NCBI RefSeq assembly: GCF_003444775.1
Contig: NZ_CP021081.1
Coordinates: 794,001-858,000, forward strand
DNA length: 64,000 nucleotides
From: Deinococcus ficus
GTDB taxonomy: Bacteria; Deinococcota; Deinococci; Deinococcales; Deinococcaceae
Direction: 5' to 3'
Part shown: positions 47,183 to 59,050 of the stretch, piece by piece
Layout: each line of letters starts with the position of its first letter
How positions within the stretch are numbered: the first letter of the stretch is position 1
The notes under the pieces: model-generated
The model's database searches: none
Told to the model about the DNA's origin: nothing
The model's input: only the letters and a program-made list of their open reading frames with translations
Made by a program: the position numbers and the translations under genes

Positions 47183-48376
47183 ATGACCGCCGCGCCCGCT
47201 TTTCCGATGTTCGTGAGCGTTCCCGAGGCCACCGCGCACCTGCGCGCCCTGCTGCCCGACCCGGGCGTGGACCGCGTGCCGCTCTCCGGCGCGCTGGGCC
47301 GCACGCTGGCCGAGGCGCTGGCCGCGCGGGTCAGCCACCCCAGCGCCACCGAGAGCGCCCTGGACGGCATCGCCTGCCGGGAGGCCGACACGCTGACCGC
47401 CACCGCCGACCAGCCCGTGCCGCTCCGGGTGGTGGGCGAGAGCCGCGCCGGGCAGCCCTTCGCGGGCACGGTGGGGGAGGGCGAGTGCGTGCGCATCTAC
47501 ACCGGCGCGCCCCTGCCCCCCGGCACGGACGCCATCTGCCCGGTGGAACAGCTCACCGATCAGGGCCCGGACCACGTCCTGCTGCGCCGCCCGGCCCGGC
47601 CCGGCGACGTGCGCCCCGAAGGGCAGGACTTCCGCGCCGGGGACGTGGTGCTGCCCGAGGGCGTGCCGCTCACGCCCGCCCGGCTGGCACTGGCCGCCGC
47701 GCTGGGCCACGCGGAGGTCACCGTCCGCCGCCCGTACCGGGTGGCGCTGCTCTCCACCGGGGACGAGGTCGTGGCCCCTGGGCAGCCGCTGCGGCCCGGG
47801 CAGGTGTACGACAGCAACCGCGTGGGCCTGGGTGCCCTGCTGCGCGAGTGCGGCTGCGAGGTGCTGGACCTGGGGCACGCGCCGGACAGCGTGGACGCCC
47901 TGCACGCGGCGCTGGACGCGGCGGGCGGCGCGGACCTGCTGCTCACCAGTGGCGGCGTCAGCATGGGCCGCTACGACTTCATGCGCGATCTGCTGATCGA
48001 ACGCGGCACCGTGACCTTCTGGAAGGTCCGCATGCGGCCCGGCGGCCCCGCCCTGCTGGGTCGCTGGGCGGGCCTGCCGGTGTTCGGGCTGCCGGGCAAC
48101 CCGGTGAGCAGCCTGGTGGTGTTCGGGCTGATCGTGCGCCCCGCCCTGACCGGGCAGCCGCTGCGTCCCGTGCGCCTGCGGGCCGGCACGGAGTTCCGGG
48201 GCGTGCCGGACAAGACCGTGTACGCCCGCGGCGTGCTGCGCGGCGCGGAGGTGCACGCGTACCGGCAGCAGAGCAGCGGGGTGCTGCGGTCCCTCAGCGA
48301 CTCGGACGTTCTGGTGATCGTGCCGGAAGGCGCGGAGGTGCCGGCCGGAGCGGACGTGGACGTGCTGCTGCTCTGA
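47183..48376 (+). CDS. moeA: Molybdopterin molybdenumtransferase MoeA
   Basis: The 397-residue enzyme inserts molybdate into adenylylated molybdopterin. It has domain III entry motif [37 protein letters not shown], and [13 protein letters not shown] with [13 protein letters not shown]; the C-terminal domain IV ends in [19 protein letters not shown] (47171-47176) ends 6 bases before ATG 47183. No other cofactor gene is adjacent. Its 3' end overlaps the convergent DUF817 gene by 83 bp. Confidence 0.93.
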   Translation: MTAAPAFPMFVSVPEATAHLRALLPDPGVDRVPLSGALGRTLAEALAARVSHPSATESALDGIACREADTLTATADQPVPLRVVGESRAGQPFAGTVGEGECVRIYTGAPLPPGTDAICPVEQLTDQGPDHVLLRRPARPGDVRPEGQDFRAGDVVLPEGVPLTPARLALAAALGHAEVTVRRPYRVALLSTGDEVVAPGQPLRPGQVYDSNRVGLGALLRECGCEVLDLGHAPDSVDALHAALDAAGGADLLLTSGGVSMGRYDFMRDLLIERGTVTFWKVRMRPGGPALLGRWAGLPVFGLPGNPVSSLVVFGLIVRPALTGQPLRPVRLRAGTEFRGVPDKTVYARGVLRGAEVHAYRQQSSGVLRSLSDSDVLVIVPEGAEVPAGADVDVLLL

Positions 48377-49169
48377 CCGCCGGCGCTCTGGTGCCGGCCG
48401 CGAGCCGCGCCTCCCAGCCTTTCAGGACGCTCACGATCAGGAACGCCACGACCACCATCAGCGTCCAGGCCAGCCACTTGGACGCGCTCACCACCCGCCA
48501 GCCCGCGTGCTGGTCCGGGTACACCCAGGCGCCCAGGAACGTGGCGACGTTCTCCGCCAGGAACACGAACAGCCCGATCAAGGCGAACGCCAGCAGCAGC
48601 GGCAGCCGGACCGTGCGGTCCGCGACGCGGAACACCACCCAGGTCCGGCGGAAGGCCAGGATCAGGCCCGCCGTGACCGCCCAGCGCAGGTCCGGCCCGA
48701 AATGATGCCCGAAGAAATTCAGGTACGCGGCCGCCGCGAGCCCCACCTGCACCGGGACGGGCGGCGCCCCGGCCAGCCGCAGCCCGTGGCGTCTCCAGGC
48801 CTGCGCCATGTAGCTGCCCACGCCGGCGTACATGAACCCGGCGTACAGCGGCACGCCCAGCACCTTGCTGAGCGCCGCGTCCGGGTACGCCCAGCTGCCG
48901 TGCGCGACCTTGAACGCCTCCAGCGCGAACCCCAGCGCGTGAAAGGCCAGGATCACGCCCGCCTCCCGCCACGACTCGAACCGCACCGCGATCAGCACCA
49001 GCTGCGCCGCCACGCAGCCCACCAGCAGGAAGTCGTAGCGGGCCACGCCCCACTCGCCCAGCGGCAGCACCCGGGCCACGGCCAGCAGGCCCACCACCGT
49101 GAACGCGAACAGGCAGCTCAGCGCCTGCGTGCGGGCAAAGGAAAGCAGCAGGGAGAGCGGCCGGGGCAT
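48294..49169 (-). CDS. DUF817 integral membrane protein
   Basis: The 291-residue protein has about eight membrane helices and motifs typical of DUF817: [47 protein letters not shown] and [18 protein letters not shown]. Function is unknown. A CATGCT box ends 6 bases before ATG 49169. The last ~35 residues are Ala/Pro/Arg-rich and are read opposite the moeA 3' end; they look like an added tail from reading through, not part of the fold. Confidence 0.88.
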   Translation of the reverse strand: MPRPLSLLLSFARTQALSCLFAFTVVGLLAVARVLPLGEWGVARYDFLLVGCVAAQLVLIAVRFESWREAGVILAFHALGFALEAFKVAHGSWAYPDAALSKVLGVPLYAGFMYAGVGSYMAQAWRRHGLRLAGAPPVPVQVGLAAAAYLNFFGHHFGPDLRWAVTAGLILAFRRTWVVFRVADRTVRLPLLLAFALIGLFVFLAENVATFLGAWVYPDQHAGWRVVSASKWLAWTLMVVVAFLIVSVLKGWEARLAAGTRAPAVRAAARPRPLRPAPPRLPARSPERPSR

Positions 49170-49263
49170 GCCCGCAGCATGCGGGGCGTCCCCTGGGGGC
49201 GGCGTCCCTCCAAAGTTGCGCCGCGTACGGTCCGGCGCCCCGGCGCGCGGCAGACTGCCCGGC

Positions 49264-49458
49264 ATGCCCCGCCGCTCCCCCGCCCGGCCCGCCATGGGCG
49301 GAGGCCGCCCCCCGGCCGACCGTCCCACCAAGACCTGCCCGGTGTGCGGCCTGCCCTTCACGTGGCGGCGCAAGTGGGCGCGCGACTGGGCGCAGGTGCG
49401 CTACTGCTCGGACCGCTGCCGCGCCCGGCGCGCCCTGGCCCCCGGAGCGGACGCATGA
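49264..49458 (+). CDS. DUF2256 zinc-ribbon-like protein
   Basis: The 64-residue protein has the DUF2256 core [19 protein letters not shown] followed by VRYCSDRCR, four cysteines that probably bind zinc. DUF2256 genes often neighbour photolyase/cryptochrome genes. CAGACT ends 7 bases before ATG 49264. Its TGA overlaps the uvsE ATG (ATGA), so it is translationally coupled to a UV repair nuclease. Confidence 0.88.
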   Translation: MPRRSPARPAMGGGRPPADRPTKTCPVCGLPFTWRRKWARDWAQVRYCSDRCRARRALAPGADA

Positions 49459-50348
49459 CCGCGCCCGCGTTCGGTCTGGTGTGCCTCACCGCCGGCCCGG
49501 AAATCCGCTTCCGGACCGTCACCCTCAGCCGCTACCGAGCACTCACGCCCGCCGAGCGGGAGGCGAAGCTGCGGGACCTGTACACCGACAACATCGCCCG
49601 GCTGCACGCCGCCGCCGGGTACTGCGCCGCGCGCGGCATCCGGCTGTACCGCATGAGTTCCAGCCTGTTCCCCATGCTGGACCTGAAGGGCGACGACACC
49701 GGCGAGGCCGTGCTCGGCTCCCTGGCGGCCGAGCTGCGCGCCGCCGGGGACGCCTTCCGCGCCGCCGGCATCCGCGTGCTGATGCACCCGGAGCAGTTCA
49801 TCGTGCTGAACAGCGACCGCCCCGAGGTCCGCGAGAGCAGCCGGCACGCCCTGGCCTCGCACGCCCGGGTGATGGACGGCCTGGGCCTGGACCGCAGCGC
49901 CTGGAACCTGCTGCTGCTGCACGGCGGCAAGGGCGGCCGGGCGGCGGAACTGCAGGCCGTCATCCCGGACCTGCCGGACGCGGTGAGGTCGCGCCTGGGC
50001 CTGGAGAACGACGAGCGCGCCTACGGCCCCGCCGACCTGCTCCCGGTGTGCGAGGCGACCGGCACGCCCTTCGTGTTCGACGCGCACCACCACGTCGTCC
50101 GGGAGAAACTGCCCGACCAGGAACACCCCAGCGTCCGGGAGATCGTGCTGGCGGCCCGGCGCACCTGGACCCCGCCGGAGTGGCAGGTCGTGCACCTCAG
50201 CAACGGCATCGAGGGCCCCCAGGACCGCCGGCACAGCCGGCTGATCACACACCTGCCCAGCGCCTACGCGGACGTGCCCTGGATCGAGGTGGAGGCCAAG
50301 GGCAAGGAGGAGGCCGTCGCCGCCCTGATGACGGCCTCCCCCCGGTGA
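49455..50348 (+). CDS. uvsE: UV damage endonuclease UvsE
   Basis: The 297-residue TIM-barrel nuclease nicks DNA 5' to UV photoproducts, independent of UvrABC. Family motifs are present: [40 protein letters not shown] and [12 protein letters not shown], whose His, Glu and Asp residues bind the metal cluster. Its start is fixed by ATGA overlap with the DUF2256 gene. UvsE is a known UV-resistance enzyme of D. radiodurans. It is convergent with an aldo/keto reductase, stops 3 bases apart. Confidence 0.94.
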   Translation: MTAPAFGLVCLTAGPEIRFRTVTLSRYRALTPAEREAKLRDLYTDNIARLHAAAGYCAARGIRLYRMSSSLFPMLDLKGDDTGEAVLGSLAAELRAAGDAFRAAGIRVLMHPEQFIVLNSDRPEVRESSRHALASHARVMDGLGLDRSAWNLLLLHGGKGGRAAELQAVIPDLPDAVRSRLGLENDERAYGPADLLPVCEATGTPFVFDAHHHVVREKLPDQEHPSVREIVLAARRTWTPPEWQVVHLSNGIEGPQDRRHSRLITHLPSAYADVPWIEVEAKGKEEAVAALMTASPR

Positions 50349-50351
50349 ACC

Positions 50352-51305
50352 TCAGCCGCCCTTGCCGCTGAGCCGGTTCACCTCCGCGCGCTCCTCCGCG
50401 CTGAGCACCCACCCGGCCGCGGCCACGTTCGCGTCCACCTGCTCCGGTTTCGTCGCCCCAGCGATCACGCTGCTCGTGACCGGTTCGGCCAGCAGCCACG
50501 CGAACGCCAGGTCCAGCAGCGTCCGGTTTCTCGCTCCCGCGAACGCGCGCAGGGCCTCCACGACCCCCCAGTTCTCCTCGGTCAGGTACCGGTCCTGCGC
50601 GCCGGCGGAGCCCGTGATCCGGGCGCCTTCCGGCAGCGCCTCCCCGGCGCGGTACTTCCCGGTCAGCAGGCCGCTCGCCAGCGGAAAGTACGGCAGCAGG
50701 CCCAGCCCCAGGTCCCGCATGGCGGGAATCAGGTCCGTTTCTGCGCCGCGGACCAGCAGGCTGTACTCGTCCTGGCAGGACACGAAATGCGCCCAGCCCT
50801 TCTCGCGGGCCAGCGCGTCGGCGGCGCGCACGTCCGCGGCCGGCATGTTCGACACGCCGATATACCTCACCAGCCCCGCCTGGACGGCCTCGTTCAGCGC
50901 CTCCAGCGTCTCGGCGATGGGCGTCTCCGGGTCCGGCTGGTGCAGCTGGTACAGGTCCAGGTAATCGGTGCCCAGGCGGCTCAGGCTGGCTTCCAGCGCC
51001 GAGCGGACGTACTCGGGCCGCGCGCCCTTCAGCTCACCGGACTCGTCCATGCCCATGCTGTGCCCGAACTTGCTGGCCAGCACGATCCCGGCCCGCTCGG
51101 CGCCCAGCGCGCGGCCCAGCATGACCTCCGACCCGCCCCGGCCGCCGTAGATGTCGGCCGTGTCGAACAGCGTGATGCCGGCGTCCAGCGCGCGGCGCAC
51201 CACCGCCGTCGTCTGCGCCTGATCCAGCCGCTGCCCGAAGTTGTTGCACCCCAGCCCCACCACCGACACCAGCGGGCCGCCCTGCCCCAGCGTTCGCATT
51301 TGCAT
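50352..51305 (-). CDS. Aldo/keto reductase
   Basis: The 317-residue NADPH-dependent TIM barrel has the catalytic tetrad: Asp in LFDTADIYGGRG, Tyr in ADIYG, Lys in VLASKFG and His in DLYQLHQPD. Substrate is unknown; the sequence is of the YajO/Tas-like class. ATG 51305 is chosen since TAGGAT (51313-51318) ends 7 bases upstream and swallows the ATG at 51314. Confidence 0.9.
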   Translation of the reverse strand: MQMRTLGQGGPLVSVVGLGCNNFGQRLDQAQTTAVVRRALDAGITLFDTADIYGGRGGSEVMLGRALGAERAGIVLASKFGHSMGMDESGELKGARPEYVRSALEASLSRLGTDYLDLYQLHQPDPETPIAETLEALNEAVQAGLVRYIGVSNMPAADVRAADALAREKGWAHFVSCQDEYSLLVRGAETDLIPAMRDLGLGLLPYFPLASGLLTGKYRAGEALPEGARITGSAGAQDRYLTEENWGVVEALRAFAGARNRTLLDLAFAWLLAEPVTSSVIAGATKPEQVDANVAAAGWVLSAEERAEVNRLSGKGG

Positions 51306-51364
51306 GTCAGGCATCCTAGATCACGCGCAACCGCGTGGCGCGCCGCGCGGCTTACTCTGTCGGG

Positions 51365-52507
51365 ATGCTGCCCGCCTCCCTGCTTCAGGCCGCCGCCGAC
51401 ACGTACGGCACGCCGCTGTACACCTACGACCTCGCCGAACTGGATGCCGCGCTGGGCCGCGTGCGCGCCGCATTCGGGGACGCCCGCGTGTACTACGCCA
51501 TGAAAGCCAACCCGAACCTGACCCTGCTGCGCCACCTTCACGCCCGCGGCGTGGGCTTCGACTGCGTGAGTCTCGGCGAGGTCAGCCGCGCCGAGCACGT
51601 CGGGGCGCGCGGCGAGCACATCGTCATCAACGGTCCCGCCAAGAGCGCCGGCGAGTACGAGGCCGGCGCCCGCCTCGGCGCCACCTTCATCGTGGACCGC
51701 GAGGAGGAAGTCGCGCTGCTGCCCGCCGGCGCCCGCGCCCTGGTGCGCGTGAACCCCGCGCTGGACATCAGCACCCACGACCACCTCGCCACCGGCAGCA
51801 CCGCCAGCAAGTTCGGCGTGACGCTGGAACAGGCCCCCCGCGTCCTCCAGGCCCTGCGGGACGCCGGGCACGTGGCCCTGGGCCTGCACGTGCACATCGG
51901 CAGCGCCATACGTGACGCGCAGGACTTCACCGCCGCGTACGCCCGCCTGGAAGCCCTGCGGCCCCACACCGGCCCACTGGCCGTGCTGGACGCCGGCGGC
52001 GGCTGGGGCCTCGGCGCGGACCTGCCCGGCATCGCCCGCGAGGCCCGCAAGGCCGCGGACGTGTTCGGCGCCGAACTGTGGGTGGAACCGGGCCGTTATC
52101 TGGTGGCGCTCTCCGGCACGCTGCTCACCCGCGTCATCGGCACGAAACGCACCGGCCGCAATTTCTGCCTGGTGGACGCCGGCATGACCGAACTGATCCG
52201 CCCCATGATGTACGGCGCCGAACACCCCGTCACGGCCCTCTGGGACCGCCCTGCCGGGGAAGGGGAGACCTGGGACGTCGCCGGGCCCGCCTGCGAGAGC
52301 GGCGACATCCTCGCCCGCAACCAGCCCCTCGCGGACCCGCAGCGCGGCGACCTGATCGCGGTGGGGGAGGCCGGCGCGTACGGTGCCTCCATGAGCAGCC
52401 CCTACCTGACCCGCTCCCGACCCGCTGAGGCGCTGTGGGACGGCCAGGCGTGGCAGCTGATCCGCCGCCGCGAGACCCCGCAGGACCTCTGGGCCGCGGA
52501 GGAGTGA
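51365..52507 (+). CDS. lysA: Diaminopimelate decarboxylase
   Basis: The 380-residue PLP enzyme is a fold-III decarboxylase: Lys47 (YYAMKANPN) binds PLP, with HVHIGSA and the glycine-rich phosphate site DAGGGWG. CESGDIL carries the catalytic Cys, and EAGAYGASM completes the dimer site. It would convert meso-DAP to lysine. Deinococcus makes lysine by the aminoadipate route and has ornithine in its wall, so the true substrate may differ; a related carboxy-amino acid is possible. TACTCT (51353-51358) ends 6 bases before ATG 51365. Confidence 0.88.
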   Translation: MLPASLLQAAADTYGTPLYTYDLAELDAALGRVRAAFGDARVYYAMKANPNLTLLRHLHARGVGFDCVSLGEVSRAEHVGARGEHIVINGPAKSAGEYEAGARLGATFIVDREEEVALLPAGARALVRVNPALDISTHDHLATGSTASKFGVTLEQAPRVLQALRDAGHVALGLHVHIGSAIRDAQDFTAAYARLEALRPHTGPLAVLDAGGGWGLGADLPGIAREARKAADVFGAELWVEPGRYLVALSGTLLTRVIGTKRTGRNFCLVDAGMTELIRPMMYGAEHPVTALWDRPAGEGETWDVAGPACESGDILARNQPLADPQRGDLIAVGEAGAYGASMSSPYLTRSRPAEALWDGQAWQLIRRRETPQDLWAAEE

Positions 52508-52564
52508 CCCCACCCGCCGGATTCCGGGCAGTGCCCGCCGCCCGCGTCCCGTACAGTGGCAGGC

Positions 52565-53359
52565 ATGATGGCCGGCTCGAACGCTGAACTCTTGCAGCTG
52601 CTGTACTGGGGTGTGCGCATCCTGGCGGGCATCTGCTTCCTGCATGCCCTGATCACCCGCAAGGACCTGTACTGGATCCTGATCCTGGCGCTGGGTACCT
52701 TTTTCGGCGGGATTTTCAGCACGCTGGCCGCGCTGGTCTACACCTTCCAGGTGCTGATTCCCAGCCTGCGCGGCGGCGGCAAGGCGGCGGGCGCGGCCGT
52801 GGCGCGCGGCGTGGAGGCGATGAAGCCCCTGGACGTGCGCATCCGGGAAGCGCGGGAGCGGCTGGCGGAAAGTGACACATTGCAGAACCGCGCGGACGTG
52901 GCGGCCCTGCAGGCCCGCGCCGGCCGGCCGGAGGAGGCGCAGGAGACCCTGACGCCGCTGCTGAGCGGCATCTACCGCGACGACCCGGTGGTGCTGCTCA
53001 CGGCCGCGGAACTGGACCTCGCCCGGAACGACTACGCGGCGGCCGAGGCGAAACTCAGCGGCGACACCCTGCGGGGCAGTGCGACCCGCACGCGGGCGCT
53101 GACGCTGCTGGCGCAGACGCAGGAGGCGCAGGGCAAACCCGAGGCGGACGCCACGTACCGCGAGGCGATGCAGGGCGCGAACACCGAGGAGCCCCGCACC
53201 CGTTACGCCGCGTACCTGATCAAATCGGGCCGCACGGACGAGGCCCGCGCGCTGCTGGACACCATCCTGAAAAGCGAGTCCCGCGCGTCCGCGCTGTACC
53301 GCCGGCAGGAGCGCGAGTGGTTCCAGATGGCCGCCACGCTGCTGCGCGACCTGAAGTGA
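52565..53359 (+). CDS. TPR-containing membrane protein
   Basis: The 264-residue protein has two N-terminal membrane helices (about 10-30 and 34-64) and a helical TPR-like cytoplasmic or periplasmic part (about 95-262), with repeats such as ARAGRPEEAQETLTPLL and IKSGRTDEARALLDTIL. Such proteins act as scaffolds; partner unknown. TACAGT (52552-52557) ends 7 bases before ATG 52565. It resembles YfgM/PspE-free TPR proteins only in architecture. Confidence 0.82.
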   Translation: MMAGSNAELLQLLYWGVRILAGICFLHALITRKDLYWILILALGTFFGGIFSTLAALVYTFQVLIPSLRGGGKAAGAAVARGVEAMKPLDVRIREARERLAESDTLQNRADVAALQARAGRPEEAQETLTPLLSGIYRDDPVVLLTAAELDLARNDYAAAEAKLSGDTLRGSATRTRALTLLAQTQEAQGKPEADATYREAMQGANTEEPRTRYAAYLIKSGRTDEARALLDTILKSESRASALYRRQEREWFQMAATLLRDLK

Positions 53360-53381
53360 CGCCCCTTAAACGCAAAGAAGA

Positions 53382-53406
53382 AACGCGCCTCCACTCGGGG
53401 CGCGTT
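53382..53406. terminator. Bidirectional terminator between the TPR gene and rnj
   Basis: AACGCGCC (53382-53389) pairs with GGCGCGTT (53399-53406), with A-rich sequence on the left and T-containing sequence on the right. Confidence 0.7.
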
Positions 53407-53422
53407 CCTCGTTTACCTCACC

Positions 53423-55114
<1,692 letters not shown>

Positions 55115-55469
55115 GGATGCTCCTGCGTTTCGCGCCTGTGGGCGTCGGGCGGGGCTGTTCTGGGGCCACCTGACGGCCGTGCTGGACTCTGGGGAACGCA
55201 GCCCCGCGGGGCCAGGCGCAATGACGTGATGAATGAGGCGTGCGGCCGGGAGGCCAGTGTCGCGGTTGTGTCGTCCGGAGGTTCGCCCGGGTGCCCGGAA
55301 AACCGGTCACGGTGAAGCGGGCGGGCGTCCCTGAACGCGTTGAGAGGCAGCGTACCACATGACCCCGGCCGTCCGGGACCACCCGAGCGGCCCTGTCCGG
55401 ACCGGGAAACCTGAAGGATTTCTGAGCTTCCAGGACGCGGTTTTCGGGTGTGCACCCGCCCGGAACGTG
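55115..55469. other. Long divergent leader between rnj and the response regulator gene
   Basis: No gene is visible in these 355 bases. On the minus strand TACGCT near 55360 may be the -10 box for rnj, giving a leader of about 240 nt. CGGGTG-TG-CACCCG (about 55445-55458) is a perfect short palindrome. RNase J mRNAs are often self-regulated, so a long leader is notable. Confidence 0.4.
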
Positions 55470-55499
55470 TTGTGGCGGGCTTCATGAAGGCGGTATCAT
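55470..55499 (+). promoter_or_regulatory. Promoter of the DrRRA-type regulator gene
   Basis: TTGTGG (55470-55475), 18 bases and TATCAT (55494-55499) end 6 bases before GTG 55506. The spacer contains the perfect palindrome CTTCATGAAG (55480-55489). Confidence 0.7.
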
Positions 55500-55505
55500 C
55501 GTCCG

Positions 55506-56171
<666 letters not shown>

Positions 56172-56246
56172 GCTGTCCTCCCCGGCTGTCCCGCTTGGAT
56201 GACCGCCGGAAGCCCGCCTGGAGCGATGCCCTAGACTGAGCAGCCG

Positions 56247-58544
56247 ATGACCCGCACACGCCAGGCGTTCGCGCAGGCCGACGCCGCCGACTTTCTGCAG
56301 GCGCTGCCGGACCCGGTGCTGCTGATCGGCCCGGACGGCCACGCCGAGCTGAACGCCGCCGCGCAGGCCCTGCTGGGCCCCCCTGGTCACGCCTCCACCT
56401 GGACGGCCCTGTTCCCCCCGGCCGCCGCGCCCCAGCTGCACGCCGCAGTGGACGCGGCCGGCCGGGGGGAACCGTCACAGCTGCGCCTGTCCCTGCCCTC
56501 CCGCACGCTCCCGGCGCTGGTGACCGTCACTCCGGCCGGGGCGGGCGGGGCGCTGCTGCATCTGCGCCTCCCCGAGGAGACACCGGAGGTCGCCCAGACC
56601 CTGCTGGACGACCTGGGCCTGGGCGTGGTCGTGCAGGACCGCGAGACCCGCATCCTGGACGCCAACGCCGCCGCGCTGGAGATCCTGGGCCTGAGCCTGG
56701 ACGAACTCACCGGCCGCACGTCGGTGGACCCCCGCTGGCAGACGCTGACGGCCGAAGGCGAGCCGTTCCGCCCGGAGGAGCGCCCGGTCATGCGCGCCCT
56801 GCAGACTGGCGAGGCGCAGCGCGACGTGCTGTACCGCGTGTTCAACCCCCGCCGGGGCGACTGGCGGTGGCTGAACGTGACCGCCCTGCCGCGCTGGACC
56901 GCCGGGCAGGCGCAGCCGGACCAGGTGCTCAGCGTGCTGCGCGACGTGACCGAGCGCCACCGGCTGCTCCAGAGATTGCAGGACAGCGAGGCCCGATTCC
57001 GGACGCTGGTGCAGGCCACCTCGCAGATGGTCTGGACCGCCGCACCTGACGGGGAATTCCGCGCCCCGCAGCCGAACTGGCAGGCCTTCACCGGCCAGAC
57101 CGAGCAGGAGTACCTGCGCCAGGGCTGGCTGGACGCCATTCACCCGGAGGACCGCGCCGGCACCCTGGCCGCCTGGACGGCCGCGGTGGCGCAGGCGGGC
57201 ATGTACACCACCCTGCACCGCATCCGCCGTGCCGACGGGGCGTACGTGCCCATGCAGGCCCGCGCGGTGCCGGTGTGTCACGCCGACGGCAGCGTGCGCG
57301 AGTGGATCGGCACGCACACCGATGTGAGCGCCGTGCAGGCCGCCGAGGCGCAGCTGCGGGCCAGCAACGCCAGCCTGGAACAGCGCGTCGCGGAGCGCAC
57401 CCGTGAGATGGCCGAGGCCACCCGCTTTTCCAGCCTGCTGCTCAACGCGGCTGGCGAGGGCATCTTCGGCCTGACCCTGCAGGGCCGTGCGGCGTTCGCC
57501 AACCCGGCTGCCGCGCGCAGCCTGGGCTACGGCGTGGAACGCCTGATCGGTGCGGACCTTCACGACCTGATTCACCACCACCACGAGAGCGGCGAACCCC
57601 ACCCGAAACACGAGTGCCCGATCTACCTCACCCTCCGGGACGGCGAGACCCGCCGCGTGGAGGCCGACACGTTCTGGCACGCGGACGGCCGGGCGATTCC
57701 CGTGTCGTACGTGGTCACGCCCACCCGCGACCACGCCGGGCAGATCACCGGGGCCGTCACCATGTTCCGGGACGTCACCGAACGCCGCCGCGCCGAGGAG
57801 CAGCTGGAGCACACCCTGCGCGAGCTGCGGCGCAGCAATGAGGACCTCAGCCGCTTCGCGTCCATCGCCAGTCACGACCTGCAGGAGCCCCTGCGGACCA
57901 TCGGCAATTACGCCGACCTGCTCAGCCGCCGCTACCAGGGCCAGCTCGACGACCGCGCCGACCGCTACCTTGCCTTCCTGCGCGAGGCCGTGACGCGCAT
58001 GCAGAGCCTCATCCAGGACCTGCTGCACTTTTCGCGGCTGGGTCGCGACGACCAGCCGCACGAAACCGTCACCCTGGACGCCCTGATGGAACAGGTGCAG
58101 TCGAACGTGCGCGCCTCGCTGGAGGGCACCGGCGGGCGGCTCACCTGGGAGACGCCGCACGCCGTGCTGGGCCGGCCATCCCTGCTGCTGCAGCTGCTCA
58201 CGAACCTGGTCGGCAACGCCCTGAAATTCTACCAGGAGGGTCAGCCGCCGGTCGTGACCGTGCGGTCCGAGGGCAACAGGCGGACGGTGCATGTCACCGT
58301 GCGGGATAACGGGATAGGAATTTCTTCCGAGTATCATGAACGGATCTTTGATATCTTCCAGCGGCTTCACGGCCGCGCCGAGTACGAAGGCAACGGCATC
58401 GGGCTGGCCATCGGACGCAAGATCGCCGAGTACCACGGCGGCACGCTCCGGGTCGAGTCCAGTTCCGGCCAGGGCAGCACCTTTCACCTCACCCTGCCTG
58501 CCGCCCCGGAATCCCCCGCCCCCACCCCCCGAGAGACCGCATGA
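56247..58544 (+). CDS. Soluble multi-PAS sensor histidine kinase
   Basis: The 765-residue kinase has no membrane segment, so it senses a cytoplasmic cue. Four PAS-like domains lie at about 12-115, 117-240, 247-370 and 390-520, the last with an unusual HHHH run and HECPIY. The HisKA domain has His543 (ASHDLQEP), the ATPase domain N box (NLVGNALKFY), G1 box (DNGIGI, 687-692) and G2 (EGNGIGLAIGRKI). TAGACT ends 9 bases before ATG 56247. Its stop overlaps the next receiver gene (ATGA), making that protein the likely partner, with the upstream DrRRA-type regulator a second candidate. Confidence 0.92.
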   Translation: MTRTRQAFAQADAADFLQALPDPVLLIGPDGHAELNAAAQALLGPPGHASTWTALFPPAAAPQLHAAVDAAGRGEPSQLRLSLPSRTLPALVTVTPAGAGGALLHLRLPEETPEVAQTLLDDLGLGVVVQDRETRILDANAAALEILGLSLDELTGRTSVDPRWQTLTAEGEPFRPEERPVMRALQTGEAQRDVLYRVFNPRRGDWRWLNVTALPRWTAGQAQPDQVLSVLRDVTERHRLLQRLQDSEARFRTLVQATSQMVWTAAPDGEFRAPQPNWQAFTGQTEQEYLRQGWLDAIHPEDRAGTLAAWTAAVAQAGMYTTLHRIRRADGAYVPMQARAVPVCHADGSVREWIGTHTDVSAVQAAEAQLRASNASLEQRVAERTREMAEATRFSSLLLNAAGEGIFGLTLQGRAAFANPAAARSLGYGVERLIGADLHDLIHHHHESGEPHPKHECPIYLTLRDGETRRVEADTFWHADGRAIPVSYVVTPTRDHAGQITGAVTMFRDVTERRRAEEQLEHTLRELRRSNEDLSRFASIASHDLQEPLRTIGNYADLLSRRYQGQLDDRADRYLAFLREAVTRMQSLIQDLLHFSRLGRDDQPHETVTLDALMEQVQSNVRASLEGTGGRLTWETPHAVLGRPSLLLQLLTNLVGNALKFYQEGQPPVVTVRSEGNRRTVHVTVRDNGIGISSEYHERIFDIFQRLHGRAEYEGNGIGLAIGRKIAEYHGGTLRVESSSGQGSTFHLTLPAAPESPAPTPRETA

Positions 58545-58990
58545 GCGAACAAGACCCCACACCCATTCACATTCTGCTCGTCGAGGACAACGAGCCGGAC
58601 GTGCTGCTGACCCTGGAAGCCTTCGAGGAAGCCAGCGTCCCCAACCACCTGCACGTCGCCCGTGACGGGGTCGAGGCCCTGCGCTTCCTGCGCCGCGAAG
58701 CCGAGCACGCCGACGCGCCCCGCCCCGACGTGATCCTGATGGACATCAACATGCCCCGCAAGAACGGCCTGGAAGTCCTGGACGAGATCAAGGCCGACCC
58801 GGCCCTGAGCACCATTCCGGTCGTGATGCTGACCACCAGCCAGGCCGAGGACGACATCCGCAGCTCCTACATGCGGCACGCCAGCGGGTACGTGGTCAAG
58901 CCCGTGGGCTTCGAGAACTTCCTCAGCGCCATGAAGGCCTTCGAGGGCTTCTGGATGACCTTCGTGAAATTCCCGCCCCGCACCTCCTGA
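58541..58990 (+). CDS. Rcp1-like single-domain response regulator
   Basis: The 149-residue receiver has acidic E15-D16, D68 (ILMDINMPRKNG) and Lys in VVKPVGF. The extended C-terminus (FENFLSAMKAFEGFWMTFVKFP) is typical of Rcp1-type partners of phytochrome-like kinases. It overlaps the histidine kinase gene by ATGA, so the two form a coupled pair. It has no output domain; it may relay phosphate or act by contact. Confidence 0.92.
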   Translation: MSEQDPTPIHILLVEDNEPDVLLTLEAFEEASVPNHLHVARDGVEALRFLRREAEHADAPRPDVILMDINMPRKNGLEVLDEIKADPALSTIPVVMLTTSQAEDDIRSSYMRHASGYVVKPVGFENFLSAMKAFEGFWMTFVKFPPRTS

Positions 58991-59010
58991 CCCCCTGACG
59001 GCCAAAGAGG

Positions 59011-59037
59011 AGCGCCCCCCGAAGTCTGGGGGGCGCT
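59011..59037. terminator. Terminator after the Rcp1-like gene
   Basis: AGCGCCCCCC (59011-59020) pairs with GGGGGGCGCT (59028-59037), followed by TTCCTGG. It separates convergent genes. Confidence 0.75.
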
Positions 59038-59050
59038 TTCCTGGTTGGGT

